Assembly (NCBI GenBank): GCA_002256005.1
Contig: NKIQ01000016.1
Coordinates: 1-55,512 of the forward strand
DNA: 55,512 nucleotides
From: Alphaproteobacteria bacterium PA4
GTDB taxonomy: Bacteria > Pseudomonadota > Alphaproteobacteria > Sphingomonadales > Sphingomonadaceae
Reading direction: 5' to 3'
Positions 12,390-21,895 of the stretch are shown piece after piece. Numbering within the stretch: position 1 is the first letter of the stretch; each line of letters starts with the position of its first letter. The translations under genes were made by a program, and so were the position numbers. The notes under the pieces were generated by a model. It was not told the DNA's origin, did no database searches, and saw only the letters and a program-made list of their open reading frames with translations.

Positions 12390-13586
12390 ATGACTCCCGC
12401 TGCTCGCGCCCAGGCGGCGATCGAATGCCTCGACCAGGCCATTGCTGCCGCCCGCACCGGGGGGGCTGCCGCCGATACCATCGTGCAGCGCTATTTCAGC
12501 ACACGTCGCTATGCCGGCTCGAAAGACCGGCGCGCGGTGCGCGACCTGGTGTTCGATGTCATCCGCAGCATCGGCACGCCGCCCGATTCCGGCCGCGCCG
12601 CGCTGATCGGCCATGCCCGCGCCCATGCCCCCGAGGTGCTGGCGCTGTTCGGCAGCGAGGGCCATGCGCCGGCGGCGCTGAGCGATGGCGAGGCGGAGGC
12701 GCGGCCATCGCTGGCGCCGGGCTGGCAGCTCGACATGCTGCGCACCCGCTTCGGTGACTCGACCACGGCCGAAGTAACCGCCCTGCTGGCGCGTGCCCCG
12801 CTCGATCTGCGCGTCAACACGCTGGTCGCCAATCGCGACGAGGTGATGATCGAGCTGCCGGAACTGGCGCCGATGGACCATGCCCATGACGGCCTGCGCG
12901 CCCCGGCCGGCCTCAACATCGAAAGCCTGCCCGCCTTTCATGCCGGCAAGATCGAGGTGCAGGACGAAGGCTCGCAGCTGGCGGCGCTGGCGGTGGGGGC
13001 CATGCCCGGTGAGACGGTGGTGGATCTGTGCGCCGGCGCCGGCGGCAAGACGCTGGCGCTGGCCGCGGCCATGGCCAACCAGGGCCGGCTGATCGCCAGC
13101 GATACCGATCGCGGCCGGCTGTCGGCGATGCCGCAGCGGCTGGCCCGCGCCGGGGTCGGCATTGTCGAGACGCGCCTGCTCAACCCGCGCCGCGAATGGG
13201 AAAGCCTCGCCGATCTCGCCGGCCTTGCCGATCGTGTGCTGATCGATGCGCCCTGTTCGGGCACCGGCACCTGGCGGCGCAACCCGGAAGCACGCTGGCG
13301 GCTGACGCCCGAGCGGCTGGCGAAGCTGGAGGCCGAGCAGGACCGGCTGCTGCTGCTGGCGGCGGAACTGGTGCGGCCGGGCGGCAGCCTGACCTATGTC
13401 GTCTGCTCGCTGCTGCCGGCCGAGGCGGAAGCCCGCATCGCGGCGTTCGTCGCGAAGAAACCCGCGTTCCAGCCCTTGCCCTTCTGCATCCCCGGCGCCC
13501 CCGCCGACGTAGCTATGGCGACACTGTCACCGGGGACAACAGGGTGCGACGGATTCTTCATCGCAAGGCTGCAACGGGTCTGCTAG
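12390..13586 (+). CDS. rsmB: RsmB-type rRNA (cytosine-C5) methyltransferase
   Basis: 398 aa. An N-terminal NusB-like helical region (residues 1-75, IVQRYFSTRRYAGSKDRRAVRDLVF) precedes a SAM-dependent methyltransferase domain. SAM motif I is VVDLCAGAGGKTLALA. The two RsmB/Nop2 cysteines are in DAPCSGTGTWRRNPE and YVVCSLLPAEAE. The family methylates 16S rRNA, as E. coli RsmB does at C967; the exact target here is inferred. Start is an ATG at 12390 behind a G-rich ribosome-binding stretch. The TAG stop lies 30 bp before the next gene. Confidence 0.88.
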   Translation: MTPAARAQAAIECLDQAIAAARTGGAAADTIVQRYFSTRRYAGSKDRRAVRDLVFDVIRSIGTPPDSGRAALIGHARAHAPEVLALFGSEGHAPAALSDGEAEARPSLAPGWQLDMLRTRFGDSTTAEVTALLARAPLDLRVNTLVANRDEVMIELPELAPMDHAHDGLRAPAGLNIESLPAFHAGKIEVQDEGSQLAALAVGAMPGETVVDLCAGAGGKTLALAAAMANQGRLIASDTDRGRLSAMPQRLARAGVGIVETRLLNPRREWESLADLAGLADRVLIDAPCSGTGTWRRNPEARWRLTPERLAKLEAEQDRLLLLAAELVRPGGSLTYVVCSLLPAEAEARIAAFVAKKPAFQPLPFCIPGAPADVAMATLSPGTTGCDGFFIARLQRVC

Positions 13587-13615
13587 CGTCGGGGCCTGAC
13601 GTTGGAGCGACTGAC

Positions 13616-14116
13616 ATGCGCGTGACCTGGGCGATCCCCCTGATGCTGCTGCTGGCCGGCGCTGCCTCCTCGGTGGCCATCGGCGCCGCGCCGGTGGGCG
13701 ATGATGTGCTGAAGCCGGTTTCGGTGCAGATGGCCGACGCCGGCCGCAGCGCGCTGGCCCGCGGTGACGCCAACGCCGCCATCGATTTCTTCGAAGCGGC
13801 GCTGGCCAGCGACCCCAAGAATGTCGGCGCCTTCACCGGCATTGCCATGAGCTATGAAAAGCTCGGTCTGCCCGGCAAGGCGGTCAAATATTACCGCGAG
13901 GCGCTGGCGCTGAACCCGTCGGACCTCGCCGCACTGGAAGGGCAGGGCAAGGCCTTCATCACCCAGGGCGCCACGGCGCGCGCCCAGGTCAACCTCGCCC
14001 GTATCAAGGCGCTGTGCAAGACGGACTGCACCGCGGCGACACGGTTGCAGGCGGCGCTGAACACCGCAACGGTGGCGAGCGCGGAACCGGCCAAGACGGC
14101 ACCGGCGAAGAATTGA
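13616..14116 (+). CDS. Small secreted TPR protein
   Basis: 166 aa from an ATG at 13616, preceded by TTGGAGCGA at a suitable distance. It has a signal peptide (MRVTWAIPLMLLLAGAASSVAIGAAP). Two consecutive TPR units follow: GRSALARGDANAAIDFFEAALASDPKN and AFTGIAMSYEKLGLPGKAVKYYREALALNPSD. A Cys pair (CKTDC) near residue 140 could form a disulfide in the periplasm. The C-terminus is Ala/Thr/Pro rich. The gene follows rsmB directly and probably shares its transcript. Specific function unknown. Confidence 0.8.
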   Translation: MRVTWAIPLMLLLAGAASSVAIGAAPVGDDVLKPVSVQMADAGRSALARGDANAAIDFFEAALASDPKNVGAFTGIAMSYEKLGLPGKAVKYYREALALNPSDLAALEGQGKAFITQGATARAQVNLARIKALCKTDCTAATRLQAALNTATVASAEPAKTAPAKN

Positions 14117-14123
14117 GGACCAA

Positions 14124-14252
14124 CTCCCTCCCCCTTGTGGGGAGGGCGACTCACCGAAGGTGAGCGGGGTGGGGGTTACACATGCGGCCACGCGCGTGAC
14201 CCCCACCCCGCTCGGCTGGTGCCGAGTCGCCCCACCCGCAAGGGGGAGGGAG
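14124..14252. repeat. Palindromic intergenic element, copy A
   Basis: 129 bp between convergent genes. Outer arms are CTCCCTCCCCCTTGTGGGGA and CCCGCAAGGGGGAGGGAG. Inner arms are CCGAAGGTGAGCGGGGTGGGGG and CCCCCACCCCGCTCGGC-type sequence. The block shares nearly all of its sequence with 40411-40534. A nested multi-stem fold is expected. Confidence 0.88.
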
Positions 14253-14259
14253 GGTCTTG

Positions 14260-14628
14260 CTAATCCGCCATCCCGATATCGATGCGGTTGCCATCCGGGT
14301 CCTCGACCACGAATGCGCGCATGCCATAATCCTTGTCGGCTAATGCCTTGATGATCGGCGCGCCGGCCGCCACGCAACGGGCGTGCAGCGCATCGACATC
14401 GGACACGAACAGATGCGCGACATTGAACGCCGGCCCGCGATGGCCCGGCGCCAGCAACAGGTGCAATTCGGCGGCATCGCGCTCGACGATGGTGAAGATG
14501 ACCGGAGTGCCGTTGCGGAAGGTCACCGCGAAACCCAACACCCCGGTATAAAAGGCCACCGCCCGATCGATATCGGCGACGCCGATGCCGGGTGCCATGC
14601 GGCCATAGCGGATGTCGTCCTCGCTCAT
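14260..14628 (-). CDS. VOC (glyoxalase/bleomycin-resistance fold) protein
   Basis: 122 aa single-module vicinal-oxygen-chelate protein with paired beta-alpha-beta-beta-beta units. The first is VADIDRAVAFYTGVLGFAVTFRNG and the second VAHLFVSDVDALHARCVAAGAPIIKAL, ending VVEDPDGNRIDIGM with the usual C-terminal Glu/Asp region. Metal ligands cannot be settled by eye, and the substrate is unknown. It sits 3 bp after rsmA on the same strand and is likely co-transcribed as the tail of the lptD-surA-pdxA-rsmA operon. Confidence 0.85.
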   Translation of the reverse strand: MSEDDIRYGRMAPGIGVADIDRAVAFYTGVLGFAVTFRNGTPVIFTIVERDAAELHLLLAPGHRGPAFNVAHLFVSDVDALHARCVAAGAPIIKALADKDYGMRAFVVEDPDGNRIDIGMAD

Positions 14629-14631
14629 GCG

Positions 14632-15456
14632 CTACCCCAATCGCGCCGCCGCCCCGGCAAAGGCCGCCACCGGCACGGTTTCGGCGCGGGCTTCCGGGCT
14701 GATGCCTTCCGCCACCATCGCCTCCAGCGCGCCGGGCAGGCCCTTCAGGCTGGCGCGCAGCATCTTGCGGCGCTGGCCGAAGGCGGCGGCGGTCAGCGCC
14801 GCCAGCCGGGCGGCGGACGCGTCGGCCATCGGCGCCCGCGGCACCAGATGCACGACGGCGGAATCGATCTTGGGTGGCGGCACAAAGGCGCGCGGCGGCA
14901 GGGTGAAAGCGATCTTCGCCGTCGTCCGCCACTGCGCCAGCACCGACAGCCGGCCATAGGCATGACTGCCCGGCGCCGCGACCAGCCGCTCGGCGACCTC
15001 CTTCTGGAACATCAGCGTCAGGCTCGCCCACCAGGGCGGCCAGGCTTCGGTATCCAGCCAGCCGGTCAGCAGCGCCGTGCCGATGTTGTAGGGCAGGTTG
15101 GCCACGATATGCGCGCCCCGGCCGGCCTCGGCAGCGGCATCGACCGCCATGGCGTCGCCCGCAATCACCCGCAATCGCCCGTCCGCCGCCTCGGCAAGCT
15201 CGGCGAGCGCCGGCAGGGCGCGATCGTCACGCTCCACCGCCACCACGGATGCACCGGCGCGCAGCAGCGCCCGGGTCAGCCCGCCGGGGCCGGGGCCGAC
15301 CTCATAGACCGTCTGGCCGGCGAGCGGGCCGGGTACGCGGGCGATGCGATCGAGCAGATTGCCGTCGAACAGGAAATTCTGGCCCAGCGACTTTTTGGCA
15401 TTGAGCCCGTGGCGCGCGATGACCTCGCGCAGCGGCGGCAGGTCGGCGAGGCTCAA
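14632..15456 (-). CDS. rsmA: 16S rRNA (adenine1518/1519-N6)-dimethyltransferase
   Basis: 274 aa, KsgA family; dimethylates two adjacent adenosines in the 3' hairpin of 16S rRNA late in 30S assembly. Visible signatures: [18 protein letters not shown] at the N-terminus, SAM motif [16 protein letters not shown], and the [11 protein letters not shown] catalytic motif (NLPY). The C-terminal helical domain contains [13 protein letters not shown]. The start overlaps the end of pdxA by 4 bp (ATGA), the usual pdxA-rsmA pairing. Confidence 0.96.
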   Translation of the reverse strand: MSLADLPPLREVIARHGLNAKKSLGQNFLFDGNLLDRIARVPGPLAGQTVYEVGPGPGGLTRALLRAGASVVAVERDDRALPALAELAEAADGRLRVIAGDAMAVDAAAEAGRGAHIVANLPYNIGTALLTGWLDTEAWPPWWASLTLMFQKEVAERLVAAPGSHAYGRLSVLAQWRTTAKIAFTLPPRAFVPPPKIDSAVVHLVPRAPMADASAARLAALTAAAFGQRRKMLRASLKGLPGALEAMVAEGISPEARAETVPVAAFAGAAARLG

Positions 15457-16451
15457 GCCGCGGCCGTCCGGCGCGCGACGCAGGCGCCGGCCATGCGGAT
15501 CGCCTCGATCATCGCGCGCGGATTGGCCTGGCCGCGCCCGGCGATGCCAAAGGCGGTGCCATGATCGGGCGAGGTGCGCACCACCGGCAGGCCGAGCGTG
15601 ACGTTGACGCCATCATCGAAATGTAGCGTTTTCAACGGGATCAGCGCCTGGTCATGGTACATGCACAGCGCCGCATCATAATGCTGCCGGGCTTCGGCAT
15701 GGAACATGGTGTCGGCAGCCAGCGGCCCGCGCACATCCACGCCTTCGGCCAGCAGCACCTCGATGGCCGGGCGGATGATGTCGAGCTCCTCGCGGCCCAG
15801 CGTGCCGCTTTCGCCGGCGTGCGGGTTCAGCCCGGCGATGACGAGGCGCGGCGCGGCGATGCCGAAATCCCGCGCCAGCGCCCGTGCCGTCACCCGGGCC
15901 TTGGCGATGATCAGCTCTGATGTGAGCAGGCGCGGCACATCGGCGAGCGGCGTATGGACAGTGATCGGCACGGTGCGCAAGGACGGCCCCGCCAGCATCA
16001 TCACGGCATTGCTGGCGGCGATGCCGCAGCGTTCGGCGACGAATTCGGTCTGGCCGGGATAGTTGAACCCGATGCTGTAGAGCTGCGCCTTCGACACCGG
16101 CCCGGTGACGATGCCGCCGGCGACACCGTTGCGGGTCAGGCCGACGGCGATCTCCAGACTGTCGAGCGCACAGCGGGCGCCGGCGAGATTGGGATCGCCC
16201 GGCACGATGTCGCCGGGATCATCGACCTGCACCAGCGGCAGGCCATGGGCAAAGGCGGCAGCGGCCTCGCCCGGCGTTGCCAGCGTGATGATGGGTCCGG
16301 ACCAGACGGCGGCGATGGCGCGGCGGTCACCCACGGCGAAAAACGCCGGCAGGCCTTCCGCCTCGCGCCGGTCCCAGGCCGCGCTGATCACTTCCGGTCC
16401 GATGCCGGCCGGATCGCCGATGGAGACGGCGAGGGGGGCCGGCGCGGTCAT
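15453..16451 (-). CDS. pdxA: 4-hydroxythreonine-4-phosphate dehydrogenase
   Basis: 332 aa, NAD-dependent enzyme of the DXP-dependent pyridoxal 5'-phosphate pathway. Family motifs include [12 protein letters not shown] at the N-terminus, [22 protein letters not shown] with a metal-binding His, and a C-terminal [10 protein letters not shown]. Translation couples to surA through a TGATG junction (1 bp overlap) and to rsmA through ATGA. Confidence 0.96.
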   Translation of the reverse strand: MTAPAPLAVSIGDPAGIGPEVISAAWDRREAEGLPAFFAVGDRRAIAAVWSGPIITLATPGEAAAAFAHGLPLVQVDDPGDIVPGDPNLAGARCALDSLEIAVGLTRNGVAGGIVTGPVSKAQLYSIGFNYPGQTEFVAERCGIAASNAVMMLAGPSLRTVPITVHTPLADVPRLLTSELIIAKARVTARALARDFGIAAPRLVIAGLNPHAGESGTLGREELDIIRPAIEVLLAEGVDVRGPLAADTMFHAEARQHYDAALCMYHDQALIPLKTLHFDDGVNVTLGLPVVRTSPDHGTAFGIAGRGQANPRAMIEAIRMAGACVARRTAAA

Positions 16452-17782
16452 CAGCGATAGTCGACGATGGCGTCGCGCCGAAGATCGCGCAGATAGCGGC
16501 GGGCGCGCATGTTCACCCGCTCATCGTTCATCTGCGAATAGATTTCATCGAAGCTGGGCAGCTTGGCCTGGGCGGCGCTGTCGTCGCGGCCGCACAGCAC
16601 CAGCACGCGCAGACCGTCCCGCGAGGAGCCGAAGGCCGGGGTCGCCTGGCCGATCGACAGGCCGCCGATGATCTGCTGCAGCGCCGGCGGCAGGTCCTTC
16701 AGCTTGATGGCGTCGTTGATGGCGACTTCGGCACCCAGCGTCTTCGCCACCTCTTCGGCACGGCCGCAGCCGCCCATGCTCTGCGTCGCGTCCTGGAACG
16801 CCTTCAGCTTGACGCGGGCATCCTGCTCGGTGGTATCCGGCGGCAGCGGCAGCGAGATCTGCTTGAGGCTGAGGATGGCTTCGCTGGGGTCGGCAGAGAG
16901 GACCTGGCGTTTGCCGATCAGCGCCATGATGGCGATGCCGCCGGGCACGCGAATGGGGTCGCTGATCGAGGTCGCCGGGCTGCCGCTGCTCAGCGTGGTG
17001 ACGACCGGCGCCACGGCATCGTTCAGCTGTTCGGCGCGCACCCAGCCGAGATCGCCACCAAGACCGGCGGTCGAGGCTTCCGAAAACTGCCGGGCATAGG
17101 CGACGAAGCTGGCGCCGCCGCGGATCTGGCCGACGATGCGGTTGGCATCGTTCATCACCCGGTCTTCGGTTTCCGGCGTCGCCGACAGGAAGATTTCGCC
17201 GACATGATATTCGTCCTTGCCCTTGGCGGCGTTCAGCTTGGCGATCACCGCCTGCACTTCATCATCGCCGACATTGACCAGCGGCTCGACCTTGCGGCGC
17301 AGCACCCGGCTCCACGCCAGTTCGCCCTTGATCTGGGCCTTGATGGCGGTGGGGGAGGAGCCGTTCTGGCGCAGATAGGCCTCGAACGCCGCCGGCGAAC
17401 GCTTGAAATTCTGGGCGACGCGGTTGAAGGCCTGATCGACCTCGGCATCGCTGATGCGGATGTCGTTGCTGGCGGCTTCCTGGATCTGCAATTTCTCGTC
17501 GATCAGGTTGCGCAGCACCTGCAGGCGCAGCCGCGGCCGTTCCTCGTCGGAAATCTTGCCGCCATTGGCGGCGACGACCAGGTTCACGCGCTGGTCGATA
17601 TCGGTATCGGTGATGACGTCACCATTGACGATGGCCTGGGCCTTGCGCAGCGTCGGGTCGATATCGCCGACAACGCGCATTTCCGGCAGGTCGGCGGCGG
17701 CGAAACCGGCCGGCGCTTCCTGCGCGGTGGCGCTGGCGGTGGTGGCCAGCAGGGCAGCAATGAACAGCGAATTCAGACGCAT
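16451..17782 (-). CDS. surA: Periplasmic chaperone / peptidyl-prolyl isomerase SurA
   Basis: 443 aa from an ATG at 17782, which has GGAGAA upstream and begins a signal peptide (MRLNSLFIAALLATTASATAQ). An earlier in-frame ATG at 17827 would bury it. The N-terminal SurA domain covers about residues 35-180 (AIVNGDVITDTDIDQRV, VLRNLIDEKLQIQEA). A parvulin-type PPIase module follows (EYHVGEIFLSA through GGDLGWVRAEQLNDA). A second, degenerate one lies near residues 300-410. SurA escorts outer-membrane proteins such as LptD, which is encoded immediately upstream. Confidence 0.92.
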   Translation of the reverse strand: MRLNSLFIAALLATTASATAQEAPAGFAAADLPEMRVVGDIDPTLRKAQAIVNGDVITDTDIDQRVNLVVAANGGKISDEERPRLRLQVLRNLIDEKLQIQEAASNDIRISDAEVDQAFNRVAQNFKRSPAAFEAYLRQNGSSPTAIKAQIKGELAWSRVLRRKVEPLVNVGDDEVQAVIAKLNAAKGKDEYHVGEIFLSATPETEDRVMNDANRIVGQIRGGASFVAYARQFSEASTAGLGGDLGWVRAEQLNDAVAPVVTTLSSGSPATSISDPIRVPGGIAIMALIGKRQVLSADPSEAILSLKQISLPLPPDTTEQDARVKLKAFQDATQSMGGCGRAEEVAKTLGAEVAINDAIKLKDLPPALQQIIGGLSIGQATPAFGSSRDGLRVLVLCGRDDSAAQAKLPSFDEIYSQMNDERVNMRARRYLRDLRRDAIVDYR

Positions 17783-17950
17783 CGAGTTCTCCGAAGCGGG
17801 CAAGATCGGCCCCGCGACCGGCGGCAATGCCCTGCCTTAGCGCAAGGGCAGGACAACGGCAAAGCGCGTCTTTGCCCACGCGCATGTTAACAGTGGCTGA
17901 AAAGCTGCGGAGGAGCGGGCTGGCCCCGGCTTCGCGAAGCCGGATGAAGG

Positions 17951-20227
17951 TCAGCGCCCCAGCGTCTTGAAGGCGAGGCTGAGCAGGAAGGTGTTGCCGG
18001 GCCGGAAATCGCGGTCACCGATATAGTCGCGCCGCCAGCTGAGGCCGAAGCGGAAGCATTCATCCTCATATTCGGCGCCGATGCGGTGGCGGATGGCGTT
18101 GAAGCCATTGCCGGTGGCGGCGGGGTTTTCGGCCTTGGTGGTCAGATCGATGATCGCCGAGCCGAACACCGACCAGAAGCGGGCAAAGGCGACGCGGCCG
18201 CCGGCGCGCAATTCGGCGCGATCCTCAAGGTCTTCCAGCTGGATGTTGCGGTTGAGCTTGACGTAACCGATGCTGGCATAGGTGCGGCGGCTGCCGAAGG
18301 CGATATCGAATTCGTTGCGGCGCACGGCGAGGTTGCTGCGGTCGACGCGGAAGCGGTGGGTGAGCTCGATGAGGCTGCCGATCTTCAGATTGGTGCGGCC
18401 GACGAAATCGCTGAGCTGGTCGGACAAGCCGGTGCCGGCCGGAAATTCATTGCCATCGCCGGCGAGGCGCAGCGACTGGCCGACCTCGCTTTTCAGCGAC
18501 CAGCCCGGCCGGTCGAGCGTGTATTGCACGCCATAGGTCAGCCGCGTGCCGCCTTCGAACCGGTCATAGCCCGGGAAGCGGTTGAGATCGAACAGGCTGA
18601 TGTCTTCCAGTTCGATGGCGCGGCTGTCTTCATTGGGCAGGCCGTTGTTGAGGCCGGTCGGCGCCGCGACCAGCTGCACGCGCGGCGTGATGGTCTGGGT
18701 GCCGCCCAGCGCCGGGCCGGCGAACGGCCATTCCATGTTGAGCGCCACCAGCGGCACGACACGGCCGTGCACGCCGGACAGGCCGGCATATTCGGGCAGG
18801 GTGGCCTTGGCCGGGTCGGCGACATTGTAAAGGTCGCCGCGGACCATGGCGGTGGCGGTGATGCGCTGGCCCAGCCCGGTCAACAGGCTGCGATCCCAGC
18901 GGCCGAAGGCGAGGCCGCGCGCCACGCTCTGCCCGTCGGTGCGGAACAGGTTCATCGTGTTGGCGCCGATCTGGACGCGGCCGCCCAGCACCGCCTGGTC
19001 GGGGCGCCAGTCATAATCGATCAGCGGCAGCACAAAGGGGATTTCGCCGGCCGTGTCGCTGGCGCGCAGGCCCTGAAACGCCCAGGCCGAGACGGCGAAA
19101 TAGGAATTCGCCGTCTGCCGCTCCAGCGCATAGGTGGAGCGCAGCATGTCGTCATAGCCAAGGCCATAAAGCCGGTTGAAGGTATCGTCGGTGGTCAGCC
19201 GGATCGAGAAGCGCGACCGCCAGGTCGGCGTGTGCTGGAACTGGCCCTTGATGCCCAGATAGCCGCGAAAGCGGTTGCCGCGATCGACGAGATTGCCATT
19301 GGCATCGACGTCGCCGAGCCGTGTGTAGGTGAACAGGCTGTCGAGCTGCACCGGCCCGGCGCGAAACAGCCGCCGCGCCTGCACCTGCAAGGCGGGATTG
19401 ACCGCGGTGTAGAGCCAGGGGGTGACCGTATAGTCGCGGTCGGGCGCGCTGGCGAAATGCCAGGGCAGGCTGATCCCCAGCCCCAATTGCCGTTGCAGCT
19501 GGATGCCGGGCAGCAACAGCCCGCTGACCTGCTTGGCCTCGCCATCCGGATGCGAGAAGCTGGGCAGGTACATCACCGGCACGCCGAACATTTCGAGGCT
19601 GGCATTGCGATAGGACAGGCGGTGGCGGTTGCGGTTGTAGCTGATGCGCAGCGCCTTCACCCGCCACACCGGATCGTGCGGGCAGCCGGCGCTGTCGACG
19701 ACGGCGCAAGGGCTGTAAATGGCGCGGCGCAGGGTGATGGTATCGCCGCTGCGCTGGCCTTCGGTCGCCGCCAGCCGGCCGCCGTCGTTGAGCACGAGCA
19801 GGATATTGTCGATGGCGCCATCCTTCAGCGTGTCGGTCAGCTCCACCCGGTCGCCGAGCGCCTGATTGCCTTCGGGATCGGTGCTGATGACATGGCCGAT
19901 GGCGGTGACGACATGGGTCTTGCGGTTGTATTCGATGCTGTCGGCTTCCAGCTTCCAGGCGTCGCGGTTCAGCCGCACCTTGCCGGTGGCGGTGACGATG
20001 TCGCCGGTTTCATCATAGCGCAGCTCATCGGCTTCGAAATTGATGATGTCGCCGGGCGCGATGATGTCGCCACCGTCGCGCGGTTGTTCGGGGGGCGTGG
20101 GGGTGTCCTGGGCGCAGACCGGGCCGGCGAGGGCCATGGCCACGCTGGCCAGCAACGAAAGCCGGAGGCTGGCAGGGCGGGGGCAAGCAAAACGCACAGC
20201 CGCTGGCTTAGGTTGGAAAAGCGGCAT
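17951..20227 (-). CDS. lptD: LPS-assembly protein LptD
   Basis: 758 aa outer-membrane protein that inserts LPS into the outer leaflet with LptE. A signal peptide (to about residue 39, ending PVCAQ) precedes an OstA/jellyroll domain at about residues 55-170 (INFEADELRYDETGDIVTATGKV). The large LptD beta-barrel follows to the C-terminal LSLAFKTLGR. Two cysteines near residues 174 and 181 (SPCAVVDSAGC) are close together, and a third sits near the C-terminus (EDECFRFG). The disulfide pattern therefore differs from the four-Cys E. coli arrangement. It leads the surA-pdxA-rsmA operon (168 bp gap to surA) and diverges from pepA. Confidence 0.94.
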   Translation of the reverse strand: MPLFQPKPAAVRFACPRPASLRLSLLASVAMALAGPVCAQDTPTPPEQPRDGGDIIAPGDIINFEADELRYDETGDIVTATGKVRLNRDAWKLEADSIEYNRKTHVVTAIGHVISTDPEGNQALGDRVELTDTLKDGAIDNILLVLNDGGRLAATEGQRSGDTITLRRAIYSPCAVVDSAGCPHDPVWRVKALRISYNRNRHRLSYRNASLEMFGVPVMYLPSFSHPDGEAKQVSGLLLPGIQLQRQLGLGISLPWHFASAPDRDYTVTPWLYTAVNPALQVQARRLFRAGPVQLDSLFTYTRLGDVDANGNLVDRGNRFRGYLGIKGQFQHTPTWRSRFSIRLTTDDTFNRLYGLGYDDMLRSTYALERQTANSYFAVSAWAFQGLRASDTAGEIPFVLPLIDYDWRPDQAVLGGRVQIGANTMNLFRTDGQSVARGLAFGRWDRSLLTGLGQRITATAMVRGDLYNVADPAKATLPEYAGLSGVHGRVVPLVALNMEWPFAGPALGGTQTITPRVQLVAAPTGLNNGLPNEDSRAIELEDISLFDLNRFPGYDRFEGGTRLTYGVQYTLDRPGWSLKSEVGQSLRLAGDGNEFPAGTGLSDQLSDFVGRTNLKIGSLIELTHRFRVDRSNLAVRRNEFDIAFGSRRTYASIGYVKLNRNIQLEDLEDRAELRAGGRVAFARFWSVFGSAIIDLTTKAENPAATGNGFNAIRHRIGAEYEDECFRFGLSWRRDYIGDRDFRPGNTFLLSLAFKTLGR

Positions 20228-20269
20228 TGGCTAGAGAGCAGCATGCGTCCCCAAGAATTTTCGCGCCCG

Positions 20270-20298
20270 CTTCCGCCCGTCGGCAACAGCGGCTAGAG
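20270..20298 (+). promoter_or_regulatory. Candidate pepA promoter
   Basis: CTTCCG at 20270 and CTAGAG at 20293 are spaced by 17 nt, 34 bp before the pepA start. The -10-like CTAGAG recurs in front of ndk. A second CTAGAG at 20231 might serve the same gene. Inferred from repeated pattern only. Confidence 0.4.
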
Positions 20299-20331
20299 AC
20301 GGGCAAAGCCCTTTGTGACCGACAGGATTTG

Positions 20332-21822
20332 ATGATGCAGACCGTCTTTGCTGCCCAAGTTGATTCGACGCCGCATGCGCTGGTCGTGCTGGTCGGGCCG
20401 GACCTGGCGATGACGGCCGCCGCCGCCGCTGCGGACGCTGCCAGTGGCGGCCAGCTGCGCCGCGCGCTCGAATCGGCGCGCTTCGATGGCAGCGCCGGCA
20501 GCTGGTGCGAACTGCTGGCGCCACATGGGCTGAGCGCCACCCGGCTGTGCGCGGTGGGCAGCGGCGCACTCGACAAGGCCGAGGCCGCGGTCTGGGAACG
20601 CATCGGCGCGACGATCAGCGCCCGGCTGCTGGTCGGTGGCGAAACCCGCGCCAGCGTCGATCTGACCGGCATCGAAACCGCACTGCCGCTGGCCGGGGCC
20701 GCCGCGCATCTGGCGCACGGCGCCGCGCTGCGCGCCTATCGCTTCGACAAGTATCGCACGACGATGAAGGACAAGGACAAGCCGACGCTCGCCCAGCTCG
20801 ACGTCATCGGCGCCGGCGCGGCGGGCGCGCTGCACGCCGAACTGACCGGCATCGCCGCCGGCGTGAAGCGCACCCGCGACCTCGTCAGCGAGCCGGCCAA
20901 CATCATCTATCCGGAAAGCTTCGTCGCCAGCGCCAGCGATCTCGCCGGGTTGGGCATCGAGCTGACCGTGCTCGATGAAGCCCAGATGCAGGCGCTCGGC
21001 ATGGGCGCGCTGCTCGGCGTCGCGCAGGGCTCGGTGCGGCCGCCGCGGCTGCTGGCGATGCGCTGGAACGGCACCGGCAACCCGGATGCGAAGCCGGTGG
21101 TGCTGGTCGGGAAGGGCGTTACCTTCGACACCGGCGGCATCAGCCTGAAGCCGCCGGCCGGCATGGAGGACATGAAGTGGGACATGGGCGGCGCCGGCGC
21201 CGTCACCGGCGCGATGCATGCGCTGGCGGCGCGCAAGGCCAAGGCGCATGTCGTCGGCGTCGTCGGCCTGGTCGAGAACATGCCCGATGGCAATGCCCAG
21301 CGCCCCGGCGATGTCGTCACCAGCATGAACGGCCAGACCATCGAGGTGATCAACACCGATGCCGAAGGCCGGCTGGTGCTGTGCGACGCGATCTGGTGGG
21401 CACAGGAACAGTTCGACCCCGAAGTCGTCGTCGATCTGGCGACGCTGACCGGTGCCATCATCATCTCGCTCGGCCATGAGTATGGCGGCCTGTTCGCCAA
21501 TGACGATGGCCTTGCCGCCCAGCTGCAAAAGGCCGGCGAAACCAGCGGCGACCGGCTGTGGCGGATGCCGATCGGCGATGCCTATGACAAGCTCATCGAC
21601 AGCCCGATCGCCGACATCAAGAATGTCGGCCCGCGCGAAGGCGGCTCGATCAGCGCCGCGCAGTTCATCAAGCGCTTCGTCAAGCCCGGCGTGAAATGGG
21701 CGCATCTCGATATCGCCGGCATGGTCTGGGCTTCGAAGGCCGGGCCGCTGTGGGACAAAGGCGCCACCGGCTATGGCGTCCGCCTCCTCGATCGCTTCAT
21801 CGCCGAAAATTACGAACTCTAA
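20332..21822 (+). CDS. pepA: Leucyl aminopeptidase (M17)
   Basis: 496 aa from the ATG at 20332 (a second ATG follows at once), preceded by AGGA. The frame is open to 20227, but those residues are not family-like. The C-terminal catalytic domain shows VGKGVTFDTGGISLKPP (metal-binding Lys and Asp), MKWDMGGAGAV and the invariant NTDAEGRLVLCDA. The enzyme is a cytosolic two-metal exopeptidase that removes N-terminal residues. It is divergent from lptD and followed by a palindrome, then holC, as often seen in proteobacteria. Confidence 0.95.
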   Translation: MMQTVFAAQVDSTPHALVVLVGPDLAMTAAAAAADAASGGQLRRALESARFDGSAGSWCELLAPHGLSATRLCAVGSGALDKAEAAVWERIGATISARLLVGGETRASVDLTGIETALPLAGAAAHLAHGAALRAYRFDKYRTTMKDKDKPTLAQLDVIGAGAAGALHAELTGIAAGVKRTRDLVSEPANIIYPESFVASASDLAGLGIELTVLDEAQMQALGMGALLGVAQGSVRPPRLLAMRWNGTGNPDAKPVVLVGKGVTFDTGGISLKPPAGMEDMKWDMGGAGAVTGAMHALAARKAKAHVVGVVGLVENMPDGNAQRPGDVVTSMNGQTIEVINTDAEGRLVLCDAIWWAQEQFDPEVVVDLATLTGAIIISLGHEYGGLFANDDGLAAQLQKAGETSGDRLWRMPIGDAYDKLIDSPIADIKNVGPREGGSISAAQFIKRFVKPGVKWAHLDIAGMVWASKAGPLWDKGATGYGVRLLDRFIAENYEL

Positions 21823-21823
21823 A

Positions 21824-21879
21824 ACCTCTCCCCTTGGGGGAGAGGTCGGACTCGCGAAGCGAGCCGGGTGAGGGGTCTC
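21824..21879. repeat. Short palindromic element between pepA and holC
   Basis: ACCTCTCCCC faces GGGGGAGAGGT across a TT centre, followed by a second hairpin CTCGCGAAGCGAG and a direct echo of the first arm (GGTGAGGGGTCTC). It is related in style to, but distinct from, the 14124 and 40411 elements. Confidence 0.7.
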
Positions 21880-21895
21880 ACTTGACCGGGCAACA

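Noticed and set aside
13583-13588. CTAGCG before the small TPR gene as a promoter -10
   Set aside because: The CTAG includes the TAG stop of rsmB and no -35-like element occurs 16-18 nt upstream.
18086-20296. 736-codon plus-strand frame antisense to lptD
   Set aside because: LptD on the other strand is complete and recognisable; the antisense translation is Ala/Gly/Asp-rich without motifs.
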